From Temnopleurus reevesii (Eukaryota; Echinodermata; Echinoidea; Temnopleuroida; Temnopleuridae), in contig BQKZ01013017.1 of the NCBI GenBank assembly GCA_036244855.1, forward strand, positions 1 through 13,371: 13,371 bases of DNA, written 5' to 3'. Both the position numbers and the translations under genes were made by a program. Shown piece by piece: positions 1 through 13,371 of the stretch. The first letter of the stretch is position 1. Every line of letters starts with the position of its first letter. Under the pieces are notes generated by a model. That model saw nothing but the letters and a program-made list of their open reading frames with translations. It was not told the origin of the DNA and ran no database searches.

Positions 1-3
1 CAG

Positions 4-158
4 GTGTGCGGTCAGTTAGCTTCAAGGATGGTGTCCTGACTGTTGGGACTGGTCAAGGTGCACTCATGTTCTTTGACCTCCGGGCTGGTCACTTCATCGA
101 GAAGGATGTGGATGGGAAAACAGTGCCTGTTAAATTATACACAGGAAAAGGATTTCTG
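4..158 (+). pseudogene. Extra copy of DCAF12 exon 6 (gene fragment)
   Basis: The 155-base exon differs from 8162-8316 at one silent position (Ala GCA versus GCT). It keeps the CAG acceptor (1-3), the GTGAGT donor from 159 and an open frame, so it is not decayed. It encodes residues 329-379 of the protein, including the sixth WD repeat and the FFDLR motif. It has no companion exon 7 within the next 3.3 kb, so by itself it cannot complete a DCAF12 protein. I label it a gene fragment for want of a better class; if the assembly is at fault it is simply the other allele of the real exon. Confidence 0.85.
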
Positions 159-174
159 GTGAGTCATTTTATTT

Positions 175-336
175 TGCATTGTCTATAATTTGTGACGAGG
201 CAAAGACTGGAAGTCATTAGAGTATTGCTTACAATGAATTAGATATGCAACATGAACAATCCTATTTGATTTAATCTATTTTCCAATAATATTGAACAAT
301 ATTAGTTTTTGGCAGATGAAGGAAAACTGCCTCAGA
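175..336. other. Intron block present only in the upstream copy
   Basis: About 161 bases lie between otherwise matching intron 6 sequence. The copies agree up to 174/8332 and resume at 337/8334. The block has no clear terminal repeats or target duplication, so I cannot say whether it was inserted in one copy or deleted from the other. Confidence 0.8.
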
Positions 337-410
337 ACATTTCATATTGAATACAATAGATGCTAGTCAGGTAACAAAATTAATCTTGGGTGCAGACACT
401 CAGATATGTT

Positions 411-469
<59 letters not shown>

Positions 470-664
470 TCGTCATCATCATCATCATCATCATCATGTT
501 CATCATCATCATCCATCATCATCATCCATCATCATCATCATCATCATCCATCGTCATCATCATCCATCATCCATCATCATCATCATCATCCATCGTCATC
601 ATCATCATCATCATCATCCATCATCATCATCATCATGTTGATGATGATGATGAGATGATGATAA
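411..664 (+). repeat. Interrupted ATC trinucleotide tract, upstream copy
   Basis: About 254 bases of ATC repeats broken by CCATCG, CATGTTC and CCATCATCC interruptions. The last 28 bases switch to GAT units (638-662), so the 3' end can fold back on the tract as a hairpin. The same tract at 8408-8843 is about 180 bases longer. The apparent poly-His, poly-Ser and poly-Ile reading frames are only the three frames of this repeat. Confidence 0.97.
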
Positions 665-665
665 G

Positions 666-666
666 N
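666..666. other. Single ambiguous base at the duplication edge
   Basis: The only N in the window sits exactly one base after similarity to 8844 ends and immediately after a microsatellite. This is what a contig join or unresolved consensus would leave behind. Confidence 0.8.
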
Positions 667-1121
667 GTTCAAGTGTCTGTGTTTTGCAGATGACGGAATG
701 GATTGCGCTTAGGCCCCAGTCCAGCAGTGCAGTGTCGGTGCAGTGCTTTTTGCACCAGAGGTTATGCTCTACCACCCGACAAGCCCACGGCCTGACGCCG
801 TCGATCTCCGCACACCGGAGGAAGGAAAACCACAAGTACAAATTGACTGACCTACTAAACACAACAGTTTATAGCCCAGGCTGAAGACAAATTACTGTCC
901 TGGACTAGGGCGGCATTCCGAAAACTGTCTTCTAATTATGTTAGCTAATAAAAAATCAAAATAGTTATGACTATGAGTTGAGTTGAGTTGAGTTGAGTTG
1001 ATTTTATTGACTCTGTCAATAAAAAACTAAAAAACTATCGTGTGTTAGAAGTTTCAAACTGTGTGATTGTGCATGTGAATGTGAAGAGAAGTCTGAACTG
1101 AAAATTGTTTTTTTGCAAGAA
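667..1121. other. Unassigned sequence with a short ORF
   Basis: No gene is recognised. An acceptor-like pyrimidine run ending in TTTGCAG (682-689) is followed at once by ATG at 690 and 64 open codons, with TGA at 882-884. AATAAA occurs at 946-951 and 1017-1022. The stretch 690-800 is more GC-rich than its surroundings. This could be a terminal exon of another gene or the 3' end of a retroelement; the predicted peptide matches no family I know. Confidence 0.3.
975..1001 (+). repeat. GAGTT pentanucleotide microsatellite
   Basis: Five perfect GAGTT units followed by GA. It may mark the tail of a retroelement covering part of 667-1020, but no coding or terminal features confirm that. Confidence 0.9.
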
Positions 1122-1653
1122 AATGTGATGGGACTTGGGCGGTCTAACATCTGCGCACCTAAACTTTCAGCTTGAATAAAAAACACAAAGTCAATGAATA
1201 TCTTATTCAATATTAATCTGATATTATCACAAATATCTTAAACATTATGTGTGAGAAATATCTCAGCAAAAATAAGGGCGAACCAGGAACAATGTAATTT
1301 TAGTTTTATGGTAGGGGACTCCTCCTCTGCGCCAGGTCCCTCATCTGCGCCTCATTGACATGCGCGATGCGCTCGGTGAAATCAAGACTTTTCTTGAAAA
1401 TCTCCAACCGCGTGTAAAGTGAATGGGGTGCAGAGAAGGGACCCAAATATTTTGAACGGTAAAAATGAGAGGGGTGTATATTTCATCTAAAATGACATTG
1501 TTCCTGATCAGATTCTGCTGAGATATTTCTCACACATAATCTTTAGGATATCTGTGATAATATCAGATTAAAATTGAATTGGATATTCATTGACTTCATG
1601 CTTTTTTCAAGCTGAAAGTTTAGGTGCGCAGACGTGGGACCTCCCATCATACT
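1122..1653. mobile_element. Foldback (MITE-like) element with long inverted arms
   Basis: Left arm about 1122-1303 and right arm about 1487-1653 are imperfect reverse complements over nearly their whole length. Shared blocks include CTGCGCACCTAAACTTTCAG, GTCAATGAATAT, CTGATATTATCAC and TGTGTGAGAAATATCTCAGC, with small indels between. The spacer also pairs partly (GGGACTCCTCCTCTGCGCC against the complement of GGGTGCAGAGAAGGGACC). No reading frame for a transposase is present, so it would be non-autonomous. I could not fix a target-site duplication. A related end lies at 2611-2640. Confidence 0.8.
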
Positions 1654-1861
1654 TTTAGATGAAATACCGTATGAGCACCTGTTTCCGGCCATAGGGGTGT
1701 CACCAGCCACCAAACCTGATGCAGCTTGTCTATGACGCGCACTTAAGTTAAATGCGCGTGCATTAATAAGCGCACGTACGCTTCAACACAATCCCTATGG
1801 AGGCTCAAATCACCAGGCAGGTGGTCGGGAACACCTTTTGGCGAAATTTGTCAATAAACTG

Positions 1862-2249
1862 TGTCACATTAATTCGTAGAGCCCGTTTTGCGCAAGATTT
1901 ACCGTAAAGCTTCTTCCATCTAAGATGAAAAGTTTACACTAGTTTGACCACGAAATATCAAGGAATCGAATGGTATGACTGCTAACTTACAAATTTGATG
2001 ATAATTGTTCGAAAATCGGAAGGATTCAGATCAGTGTCGCAAGACCAGTGTGTTTCTGCAAATGCAAGCAAATCTACCGATCTTTTGGCAATATTTTCAT
2101 TGTTTTTGGTCCTTTTGCTAAGAAAATTTCCAATTTAGGCAAATACACAACCCTCTTCACGATGATGATGTCAGATTTGTAAGATTTCATCGATTTTGTA
2201 GAAATTCATATGATTTATAAATTAATATGATGGGCGAATTAATGTGACA
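1862..2249. repeat. Inverted repeat with 15-bp exact arms
   Basis: TGTCACATTAATTCG at 1862-1876 is the exact reverse complement of 2235-2249. Pairing outside these 15 bases is weak, so this may be a worn element terminus or coincidence in AT-rich DNA. Confidence 0.4.
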
Positions 2250-2701
2250 ACTCCATACATTCTAAAGGTTGATATGAAATGGCATTAAATCAATGTGATT
2301 TGTAAAAACTTAAGATTTTGTATCATGAGCAAGATATCATAGTCACAAATGCTTCCTTTGTCCCATGCATCTATAGACAAGTCACAGACTTTGCTTAGCG
2401 CATATTTGCCCATGAAGACAGTGTGCATGTTGCATGTGTGTCTGTATTACACAGGGTATGAGCGAACCATGAAATAATTTTCAGTTTAAAATTCTCAAAT
2501 TAACCTTTTCATATCATACAAATTGTGCAATCAGTCTTGAAATCCAAAAGGAAAAATATTACCTTCCAACATGAAAATATGTGGTTTTAGTTTTTGTTGC
2601 AAATTTCACGGTATGATAGGAGGTATAACGTGTGCACCTAAAAATGAAGAAAAAAATGCGACACTGGCCTGGATGGTTCCAATTTTCAAAAAGAAATCAT
2701 C
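1997..2701. repeat. Inverted repeat with 45-bp arms, about 78% paired
   Basis: 1997-2041 and 2657-2701 align in opposite orientation with about 35 of 45 positions matching and no gaps. The strongest part is CAGTGTCGCA at one end, with GAAAAT and GATGAT further along. The arms are 615 bases apart. It probably represents the ends of an old element, perhaps interrupted by others. Confidence 0.5.
2611..2640 (+). repeat. Relic end related to the 1122-1653 foldback family
   Basis: This 30-base stretch, GTATGATAGGAGGT then ACGTGTGCACCTA, closely resembles the reverse complement of 1621-1653 (GTATGATGGGAGGT then ACGTCTGCGCACCTA). It is in the same orientation as the left arm at 1122, suggesting a second, decayed copy or a larger composite element. 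Confidence 0.5.
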
Positions 2702-3854
2702 AAGATTAACGTTTTACCCAAATCCTTGAACATTAAGGGGAATTTTCCCCAGACATTGACTGCTGTCAGTTAATGACATGAAAATAAGATATAACAAACT
2801 GAAAATTTGAGCACCATCGGATAATCTGTTTTGAATACATGTAGGCCTAGATAAATTTTCAAATTTTCCATTTCCACTACTATGCCAATGGTAATAAGCT
2901 TGAGGTTTCTTCAGTATGTCATCTCTAACACAATGCTAAAAAAACACCAAATCCATGAAATCAGGAAAATAATAATGAGTTTTATCAACAATTTGTTTAG
3001 TACTGTAGAACACGTCTGATGAATTGGCTCTTGCTCTAACCGATACTTGGGACAGAGACCATTAATCGTTCCGATCACACTTGATTTGAATAGTTTTTGT
3101 CAATTCGAATTTTCTTTATGTAAAAAAAAACAATTTTACAATTTGAGTTTTCAAATTTTTTCTTAGTTGAAAAACTGAATAGAAACTGGAGCAATATGCA
3201 TTTTGTATGCACTTACATGTAGTTTGATATATGAAGGCTCAGTTTGTCTTTGTGGTCACAGAGTTATTATCAGTAAATGCGGAGCACTTTTTTACACCTT
3301 TTTTCCAGTTCTTGCTTGATATCTGCCATGGAAACAAAACTTTCAGGCGAAGAACTCAAAACAGTGTATAGAATTTAATTTTGTTTGTTGTAGACTTTTC
3401 CCTCTACATGTGTTGAAAATTTATTTTTTTGTACATAATGGTGTGAATTTCCCAGTTAATGTTTTTTTTTTTTTGTTATTCATTGGACAAATGTTCCTCA
3501 ATCACGAAACACTTTTTGTTTGGTCTAAGTTACATTGCAGTATATTTGCTAAAGTTTTAGCGCGCTTAAGCTAAATGTGACAAAGTTTGGGTTGTGAGAA
3601 GTATAGACACAGTACCAAACTTGACAACCTTAAAGCTCTAGAAAGTAAACCACACAAACTGCAAGTATGGGGACCCCACCATTATTATTGACTGGCAAAT
3701 TTCACTTTTGAACACGGTAGAACAAATATGGATTCTTATTTATATTGTTCTAAGTTAGAACTTTGTAATTGCTTAGTCTGGGCTCTATGAATGACAAAGA
3801 ATATACAGTACATGCATACTTGACTAACTAGTTTAATATTTATTCATTTTCCAG

Positions 3855-4025
3855 GACAGGTTTTGGATGCAATTCTTTGATGAGCGCTCAACAAACATGC
3901 TCCAAAACAGAATCGCATCCTCATAATCAAGGATTTGAGTTCTGAAGAAGCCCACAAGTGAATAAAGTCTTAAGGACTTCATAAACCAGTATATCATCCT
4001 CTGAAGAAGAAGCCTTGCATCTACA
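3855..4025 (+). other. DCAF12: Probable 5' UTR part of the first coding exon
   Basis: A good acceptor (TTCATTTTCCAG, AG at 3853-3854) precedes this stretch. If used, the first coding exon is 3855-4331 and the gene has at least one non-coding exon further upstream. An in-frame TGA at 4002-4004 separates this stretch from the start codon at 4026. Transcription could instead begin inside this stretch; no TATA box is evident. Confidence 0.45.
3867..3926 (+). promoter_or_regulatory. Possible upstream ORF in the 5' UTR
   Basis: ATG at 3867 opens 19 codons, ending in TAA at 3924-3926, in the same frame as the main start but terminated 99 bases before it. If 3855 is a true exon start, this uORF would lie in the mRNA leader and could reduce translation. 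The peptide has no known match. Confidence 0.3.
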
Positions 4026-9036
<5,011 letters not shown>

Positions 9037-9841
9037 GATGTCCATGATGTAACTGTCAACCGGAAGCCATATTCCTTAATTTTTGCGATCCTTTTATGCT
9101 TGATGAATGTGGTTCATGCTCAGATCACAACCTGTTGCATCGCATCTGTATCCGTGAACAACCTCTTTATGCCTCGGCCAGCAGCATTATTTGCTATTTG
9201 CATAATTTCTGGTGTGTTAGGTTTAGAACTTTTGACTATAACACATGAAGGCATACATGGAGATGTTGGCCTTTATCCAATTCTGACATCTTGTGCTAGT
9301 AACTGCCAATGGATAATGCAAGGTACGTAAGAAAACATGTGAATGCACATTTTGTATAAATGAGTTTAGAATACGCTTTTCATGCAGAACATGCAAAGAA
9401 TATGGTTTTCGATTGGCAGTGTTATATCTGATCTGTCAGATCAATCACGGAAGCATTGTTGCTATGCAGATGCCTTTAGTAGCAGCTTATATGTTATTTA
9501 TCATCTTTGATATGAAAAGAGATGTAATATTCAAACCTGTTGGGGTGGATTATTATCACAAGGTATGAAAGTGCGTTTGGTTCTTGATGCTCTGGGGATT
9601 AGGATCTTGATTAAGACTGAAAAGTTTGAGTGGTTGTTAAGATGATTTTCTCTGATGGAAAGCAGTGATAGATTCGATGCAGCATTCCAAAAAGAGCCCA
9701 AATTGATGAATATATGGATATGAGCCTGATTTTTTGGGACATCTGAAGAACAGAACATAATGGTGTTATGTCTGTCTGTTCATCTGTCTGGCAACAATTT
9801 AGTATCCATTTTTTTGCAATTAGGTATATTTTTTGTCTCTC

Positions 9842-10025
9842 TAAGGGGGTGTTGTTGTAAAGTTGCAATTTATCGCAACAATTGGAATGCGCCAATCAAA
9901 ATATTTGTTTTATGTGTGTCTTGTCATAAGTGCATACCATGCGTGAATGGAAATGCGGGTCACAACTTGCAACTGATTTGCAGTTGATATACAATCTATT
10001 GCAACTTTGTAGCAACACCACCCTA
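9842..10025. mobile_element. MITE-like palindromic element in the 3' UTR
   Basis: 9848-9869 and 9998-10019 are reverse complements at 19 of 22 positions (GGTGTTG, then AAAGTTGCAAT). Pairing extends outward through G-rich and C-rich ends to a flanking TA on both sides (9842-9843 and 10024-10025), suggesting a TA target site as in Tc1/mariner-type elements. It has no coding capacity. Confidence 0.6.
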
Positions 10026-10180
10026 TTTCTTGCATCTTAAATGACAGTACAAGTTCATATTCGGTATAGATATTTTTAAAAACTTTCCTGATACAGTGTA
10101 TCTATCCATCAGCTCTTTGTACTAACGTCTCATATCATTGGGTACCCCAGAAATACCTGCCTTCAACTAAAAATCTATAA

Positions 10181-10186
10181 AATAAA
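10181..10186 (+). terminator. First AATAAA polyadenylation signal after DCAF12
   Basis: AATAAA lies 1,145 bases after the stop codon, followed by a T-rich stretch. It is the nearest candidate. Later AATAAA sites are at 11458-11463 and 12115-12120, and which is used cannot be told from sequence. Confidence 0.4.
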
Positions 10187-10429
10187 GCTTACTGTAAATG
10201 GAAGTTAGACAACTGAAAACATGTCTATTTCACTAGTAAATCTGCACTTGAATTACATTGATTCATGAATATGTTTTGGAATATTTGGGAAGGATTAATT
10301 GCTCTGTCTGAGAGATTTGTTTGGCACATTATTTCATTTGATGTGAACAGAGAGTAATGGGTTCATTGAAATACTATTATCACTGTAAAGAACATATTCC
10401 CAATTTTGTTATTTCATTTTTTCAATCCT

Positions 10430-11048
10430 CTCTCTAAAGACTTGGTCTGGGCCGGGAAAATCTTGTGTTGATTGAGAGCAGAAAAATCAGACGAACAGAT
10501 TTTAAAAAAGTTTGAAGGAAATCGCGCTACAAATAAGAAAGTTATGAGTATTTCAATTATATAACCCAATAGTTGTAATTAGTCAAATTGGCAACGTTGG
10601 GTCACGTGATTATGACATATTTCATGCACTTCTCTGCAAGTAGTTTATCATTCTTTTTGTTTTAAAACCCTCATTTTTCAACCAGGTAACGCAAAAAAGT
10701 TTGTTTTTCGTGGATATATATATGGGTACAGATACATTTATTGATTCAACGTTTTGAATATTTTCAACAAATAAGTGTGACGTATTAAAATGGATTTTTT
10801 TAAACAATAAGTTCTAATAAGCTTACGGACAGAAGTGCATGATCCATGTCAAACACGTGACTCAAAGTCACGTGTTACGTCCTACTGCGTAGAGTAATTT
10901 ATGAATTATCACTGTTCAGTCATATCATTGAAATATTCATAATTTTCTTATTTCTTGTCGGATCTTTTTTTGATCTGTTCGTCTGATTTTTCTGCTTTTC
11001 TTTAAAGCAAGAGTTTTCTAGCCCAGACCAAGTCTTTAACTCTCTAAA
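10430..11048. mobile_element. Foldback element with 200-bp inverted arms
   Basis: Left arm 10436-10633 and right arm 10831-11037 are reverse complements with small indels. The outer ends are AAAGACTTGGTCTGGGC and its exact complement GCCCAGACCAAGTCTTT. Further shared blocks are GCAGAAAAATCAGACGAACA, AAATAAGAAA, TATTTCAAT, TCACGTG and CATGCACTTCT. CTCTCTAAA occurs directly at 10430-10438 and 11040-11048 and may be a 9-base target duplication, although it overlaps the terminal repeat on the left. The spacer (10634-10830) has no transposase. Confidence 0.85.
10852..10876. promoter_or_regulatory. Perfect palindrome with two CACGTG E-boxes
   Basis: AACACGTGACT and AGTCACGTGTT are exact 11-base inverted repeats around a three-base centre, each containing CACGTG, the core bound by bHLH factors of the Myc/Max, USF and TFE/MITF type. 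A third CACGTG lies in the opposite arm at 10603-10608. All are inside the foldback element, so the pairing may come from the element's structure and not from selection for binding. Confidence 0.5.
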
Positions 11049-13371
11049 TCATATTTTTTCATAATTTAGGGGAGAGGACTATGTTCGTCGTCTTATTCCT
11101 TTTTTTTATAAGAATTTATTATAGTGAAGATACTTATTACTTAATTACCTTATTTATGTCGACTTTAATTTTAGAATCTATTATATATGATAAACTTCAG
11201 TTTACTATACTTCCTTCATATGCATATGCATTTTTGTTTTGTTTTCGGTGTTTTCTTGAGACTAATGTCTGCTGATATTTATTGTGTTCCTAATTTTGTT
11301 ATCAATTCAATTGAATATTTTGATTTGTTATTTGTTATTCTTGTTAAAAAAATGTTTATGCATTTTTTGTACATATTTTTTTCTTATTCGAAATATTCAT
11401 TTCTATGTATCATCTTAGATAATGTAGAATTTGGTTTGTTTAGTTAGTTAACCAATGAATAAAGCCCCATAGATTTTGCTAAGTCCAGTCACTAGATTAT
11501 AACCCGAGTTGTTAATCAATAGATGATACTCAACAATAGATAGAGGTGATTTTTACTAGAACACTGACCAATTAGATGTTTATCCTCAGAATTGGTAATG
11601 CTACACTTATGATGTTACATGCAGTTGAAATTGTTTTACCAGAAAATAAAATCAGACCTCCTAACTCTCTATAGTATTCTGTAATCTTGGAATGAGTATG
11701 CATGATTTCAGAATAGTAACAATATAAGCTTGGGATGGGCTCTCTGAAGATAGTGAGCCTATAGACAACTTGGAAATTAGCAGTCAATTGTGACACAAAT
11801 GCGATCACATCAGCTATATAAGCTTATAATACACAGGTATATTTGGAGATTGTTTGAACAAATTTACATGATACATTTAACCTTCCAAACTGAAGTTGTT
11901 TGTAAGGCCTTTCTCGATGTTGTACACATTTTGATACAGTGGAGCCTTGTTAGAACCAGGTCTGCGAGACCAGAGAAATTACCACTATACATTGAAAACT
12001 TGTCATATTAGAGCCAATTTGCATTAGAAATAGATGAAACAACGGGAATTGCCTTGTCATTATTAGAGTTTGTTAGATCTTTGCTGTTTATGATAGGATT
12101 TAATTGTATTACTAAATAAATTTAGTAATGCACACTTTATGTGTAATCTTGTCCACCCATATGTAAACTTGGGAAAGCAAAATTACTGTTGTGTATCACT
12201 CAACCCAGGTTGGGCAAAAGGATAGCTTTTCTAAAGCTGGGTAAAACGTGTGTTTGGAATGTATGTATTAATTGCTTAGATGCAAGATGCAATAAGTCAT
12301 ACATCAGACCCTGTTTTAATGAGATGACACTGTGTATTAAGTGATCTTTCTTAAAATTGTGAGTGGTCCTATGGGGAAAAAGGCTTCAGCTCAGCATTTA
12401 GACAAACATTTTCTTTGATTTTTCCTATGCAGGCAAACTTAGTTTGACTTTGTTTAGAATTCTCATACTCTTCTCTTCAATATTTATTATGAATTTGTTT
12501 GTGAAAGGAAAGGTGTCTTGACCACTAATTGTATTACTTTAACTAAATATGCATTATTCATCCAACTCGTTATGATATTTTGGGACAAATTGTGTGAATT
12601 TCAAGGATAGTCCTGTAGTAACAATGAAGGGGTTGTAACCAAATTTTGTCTACAAGATGCTTCAGAAAGGGGCCCAATCTGGTGAGACGCAAACAAAGAT
12701 CCAATTCATCTTTAGTCAACTTATGACAAAAGAAATTATATTTTTCCTATTAATATTGTAGATATGTTAGTCCTACCCATCATGTATGAGAATTTAAAGA
12801 GCAGTATCATCTTACAGGGTTATATTTATCTTCAACTACATTAGTTTATTTAGACTCAATTTATACATCACAGAGTTAGCGTTACACGGAATACATGAGG
12901 AACTTAAGGAAGATCATAACTTTAAAAAAAAAACACAGCTTTCTTGTCAAGAGTTTGATGGAATGCTTTAAATGCTTTCTCTCAAATTCTGATTTTCATA
13001 CAATAAGGTTTTTTCCCTCAAGCTGTCTTTAGATTAAAAAGGGGGATTTACAAACTCCTTATGTGCACATTGTATTTGATGTGTTCAAAGTTCTCTTGTA
13101 TAACTTTATCAAGTATCAAGTTCAACTTATGCCACTTATTCATGTCTATCAGAATATTATTTGTTGCAGTCATGCTGCAAAGATGAATGTAAAATTCTGG
13201 AACTGAGACATACATGTATATTGGATCACGTCAATGGCCAGCAGAAAGGCCAGTGTCAGATTAAAGCCCATGTATAGTTTTGGTAAAGATTAAAGAAATG
13301 TGAATTTTGGGGATATATACCATGACATATAGTTTCTATACACATTTCAAGATCATAGCATATTTTTCTAC
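11049..13371. other. Downstream AT-rich DNA without a recognised gene
   Basis: The stretch 11050-11450 is especially T-rich and gives hydrophobic chance reading frames on the + strand. AATAAA is found at 11458-11463 and 12115-12120, which could be alternative DCAF12 ends. Apart from the possible transposon end at 11937 I see no exon, RNA gene or long repeat to the window end. Confidence 0.5.
11937..12080 (+). mobile_element. Possible truncated pogo/Tc1-like transposon end
   Basis: The stretch starts CAGTGGAGCCTTGTTAGAAC directly after TA (11935-11936). It resembles the CAGTGGAACCTCGTTATAAC-type terminus I recall from many invertebrate pogo-like MITEs, and continues with CCAGAGAAATT and repeated TTAGAG words as those elements often do. 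I find no matching inverted end downstream, so it would be a one-ended relic. Confidence 0.4.

Larger units (their letters stand above)
1..665 (+). repeat. Orphan direct duplicate of 8159-8844
   Basis: This segment repeats the acceptor end of intron 5, all of exon 6 and most of intron 6 of the DCAF12 gene found downstream. Outside the ATC tract I find only two base differences (A62 versus T8220, T387 versus C8384), plus one indel of about 161 bases (175-336 here, a single base at 8333 there). Similarity is already present at base 1, so the left boundary is outside the window. It ends at 665, directly before the N at 666. Nothing like exon 7 follows. Either two haplotypes were placed in series by the assembly or there is a very recent partial duplication; I favour the first. 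Confidence 0.93.
1654..3854. other. Gene-free AT-rich DNA upstream of DCAF12
   Basis: I find no coding exon here. The stretch 1660-1810 is richer in CpG than its surroundings. A T13 run is at 3462-3474. The region may be intergenic, or the intron between an unseen 5' UTR exon and the exon at 3855. The inverted repeats inside it are listed separately. Confidence 0.5.
9037..10186 (+). other. DCAF12: Likely DCAF12 3' UTR
   Basis: Sequence follows the TAG without another convincing exon. Open frames here, such as 9100-9330, have no similarity. The first AATAAA after the stop is at 10181-10186, giving a 3' UTR of about 1.15 kb if used. A MITE-like palindrome (9842-10025) would be part of the transcript. 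A 15-base palindrome, TGATCTG-T-CAGATCA, is at 9429-9443. Confidence 0.5.

Noticed and set aside
411..664. CRISPR-like array
   Set aside because: The repeats are contiguous trinucleotides without unique spacers, in an intron-bearing animal genome.
347..693. Open frames rich in His, Ser or Ile over the first ATC tract
   Set aside because: They are the three frames of a trinucleotide repeat lying in intron sequence; the same region in the in-place copy is between exons 6 and 7.
690..800. tRNA-derived SINE on the minus strand (GGTGGTAGAGCAT resembles an A box)
   Set aside because: No B box at the expected distance and no tRNA-like fold; the resemblance is limited to about a dozen bases.
1..4025. 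A complete tandem DCAF12 gene ending upstream of this one
   Set aside because: Exon 6 is present but exon 7 and the conserved C-terminus do not follow it, and similarity ends abruptly at 665.
9100..9330. 76-codon open frame after the DCAF12 stop
   Set aside because: No known domain and position within the expected 3' UTR; likely chance.
9429..9443. Perfect short palindrome with 7-base arms
   Set aside because: Too short to separate from chance in a 13-kb AT-rich window; noted only within the 3' UTR entry.
9531..9895. Minus-strand open frames
   Set aside because: No similarity to any family, no splice structure, and they oppose the predicted 3' UTR.
11081..11447. Hydrophobic open frames suggesting membrane proteins
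   Set aside because: The sequence is extremely T-rich, which yields Phe, Leu, Ile and Tyr runs by composition alone.

Overview
The window is animal nuclear DNA. It is AT-rich, its one recognisable gene is split into short exons by GT-AG introns, and there is nothing operon-like. The protein is most like animal DCAF12. The AT-rich non-coding DNA, the many short inverted-repeat elements and the repeated ACATGTA-type words suggest an echinoderm, probably a sea urchin. That species call is inference from texture and cannot be proved from this sequence alone.

The main gene is DCAF12 (also called WDR40A), a substrate receptor of CUL4-DDB1 ubiquitin ligases. Seven coding exons on the + strand (4026-4331, 5404-5619, 5867-5927, 6509-6684, 7475-7697, 8162-8316, 8881-9036) join with consistent phases into 430 codons plus a stop. 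The predicted protein is a seven-bladed WD40 propeller with a short basic N-terminal tail. Its C-terminus is the conserved DCAF12 ending, rich in Gly, Pro and Leu.

Layout. 1-665 is a second, orphan copy of exon 6 plus the start of intron 6, including an ATC-repeat tract. It matches 8159-8844 almost exactly and stops one base before the only N in the window (666), so a haplotype misjoin is the leading explanation. 667-3854 has no recognised gene; it holds a GAGTT microsatellite, a 530-base foldback element and weaker inverted repeats. 3855-4025 is probably the last part of a 5' UTR. 4026-9036 is DCAF12. Intron 1 carries two palindromic elements, the smaller a clean MITE with candidate 5-bp target-site duplications. 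Intron 5 carries a diverged 75-bp tandem repeat, and intron 6 the long ATC tract. From 9037 on is 3' UTR and downstream DNA, with a further MITE-like element, a 600-base foldback element bearing three CACGTG sites, a possible pogo-like transposon end and three AATAAA sites.

I see no convincing new biological system. The points most worth a check are the orphan exon copy beside the N, the number of unrelated foldback elements packed around one gene, and the element-borne E-box palindrome downstream.
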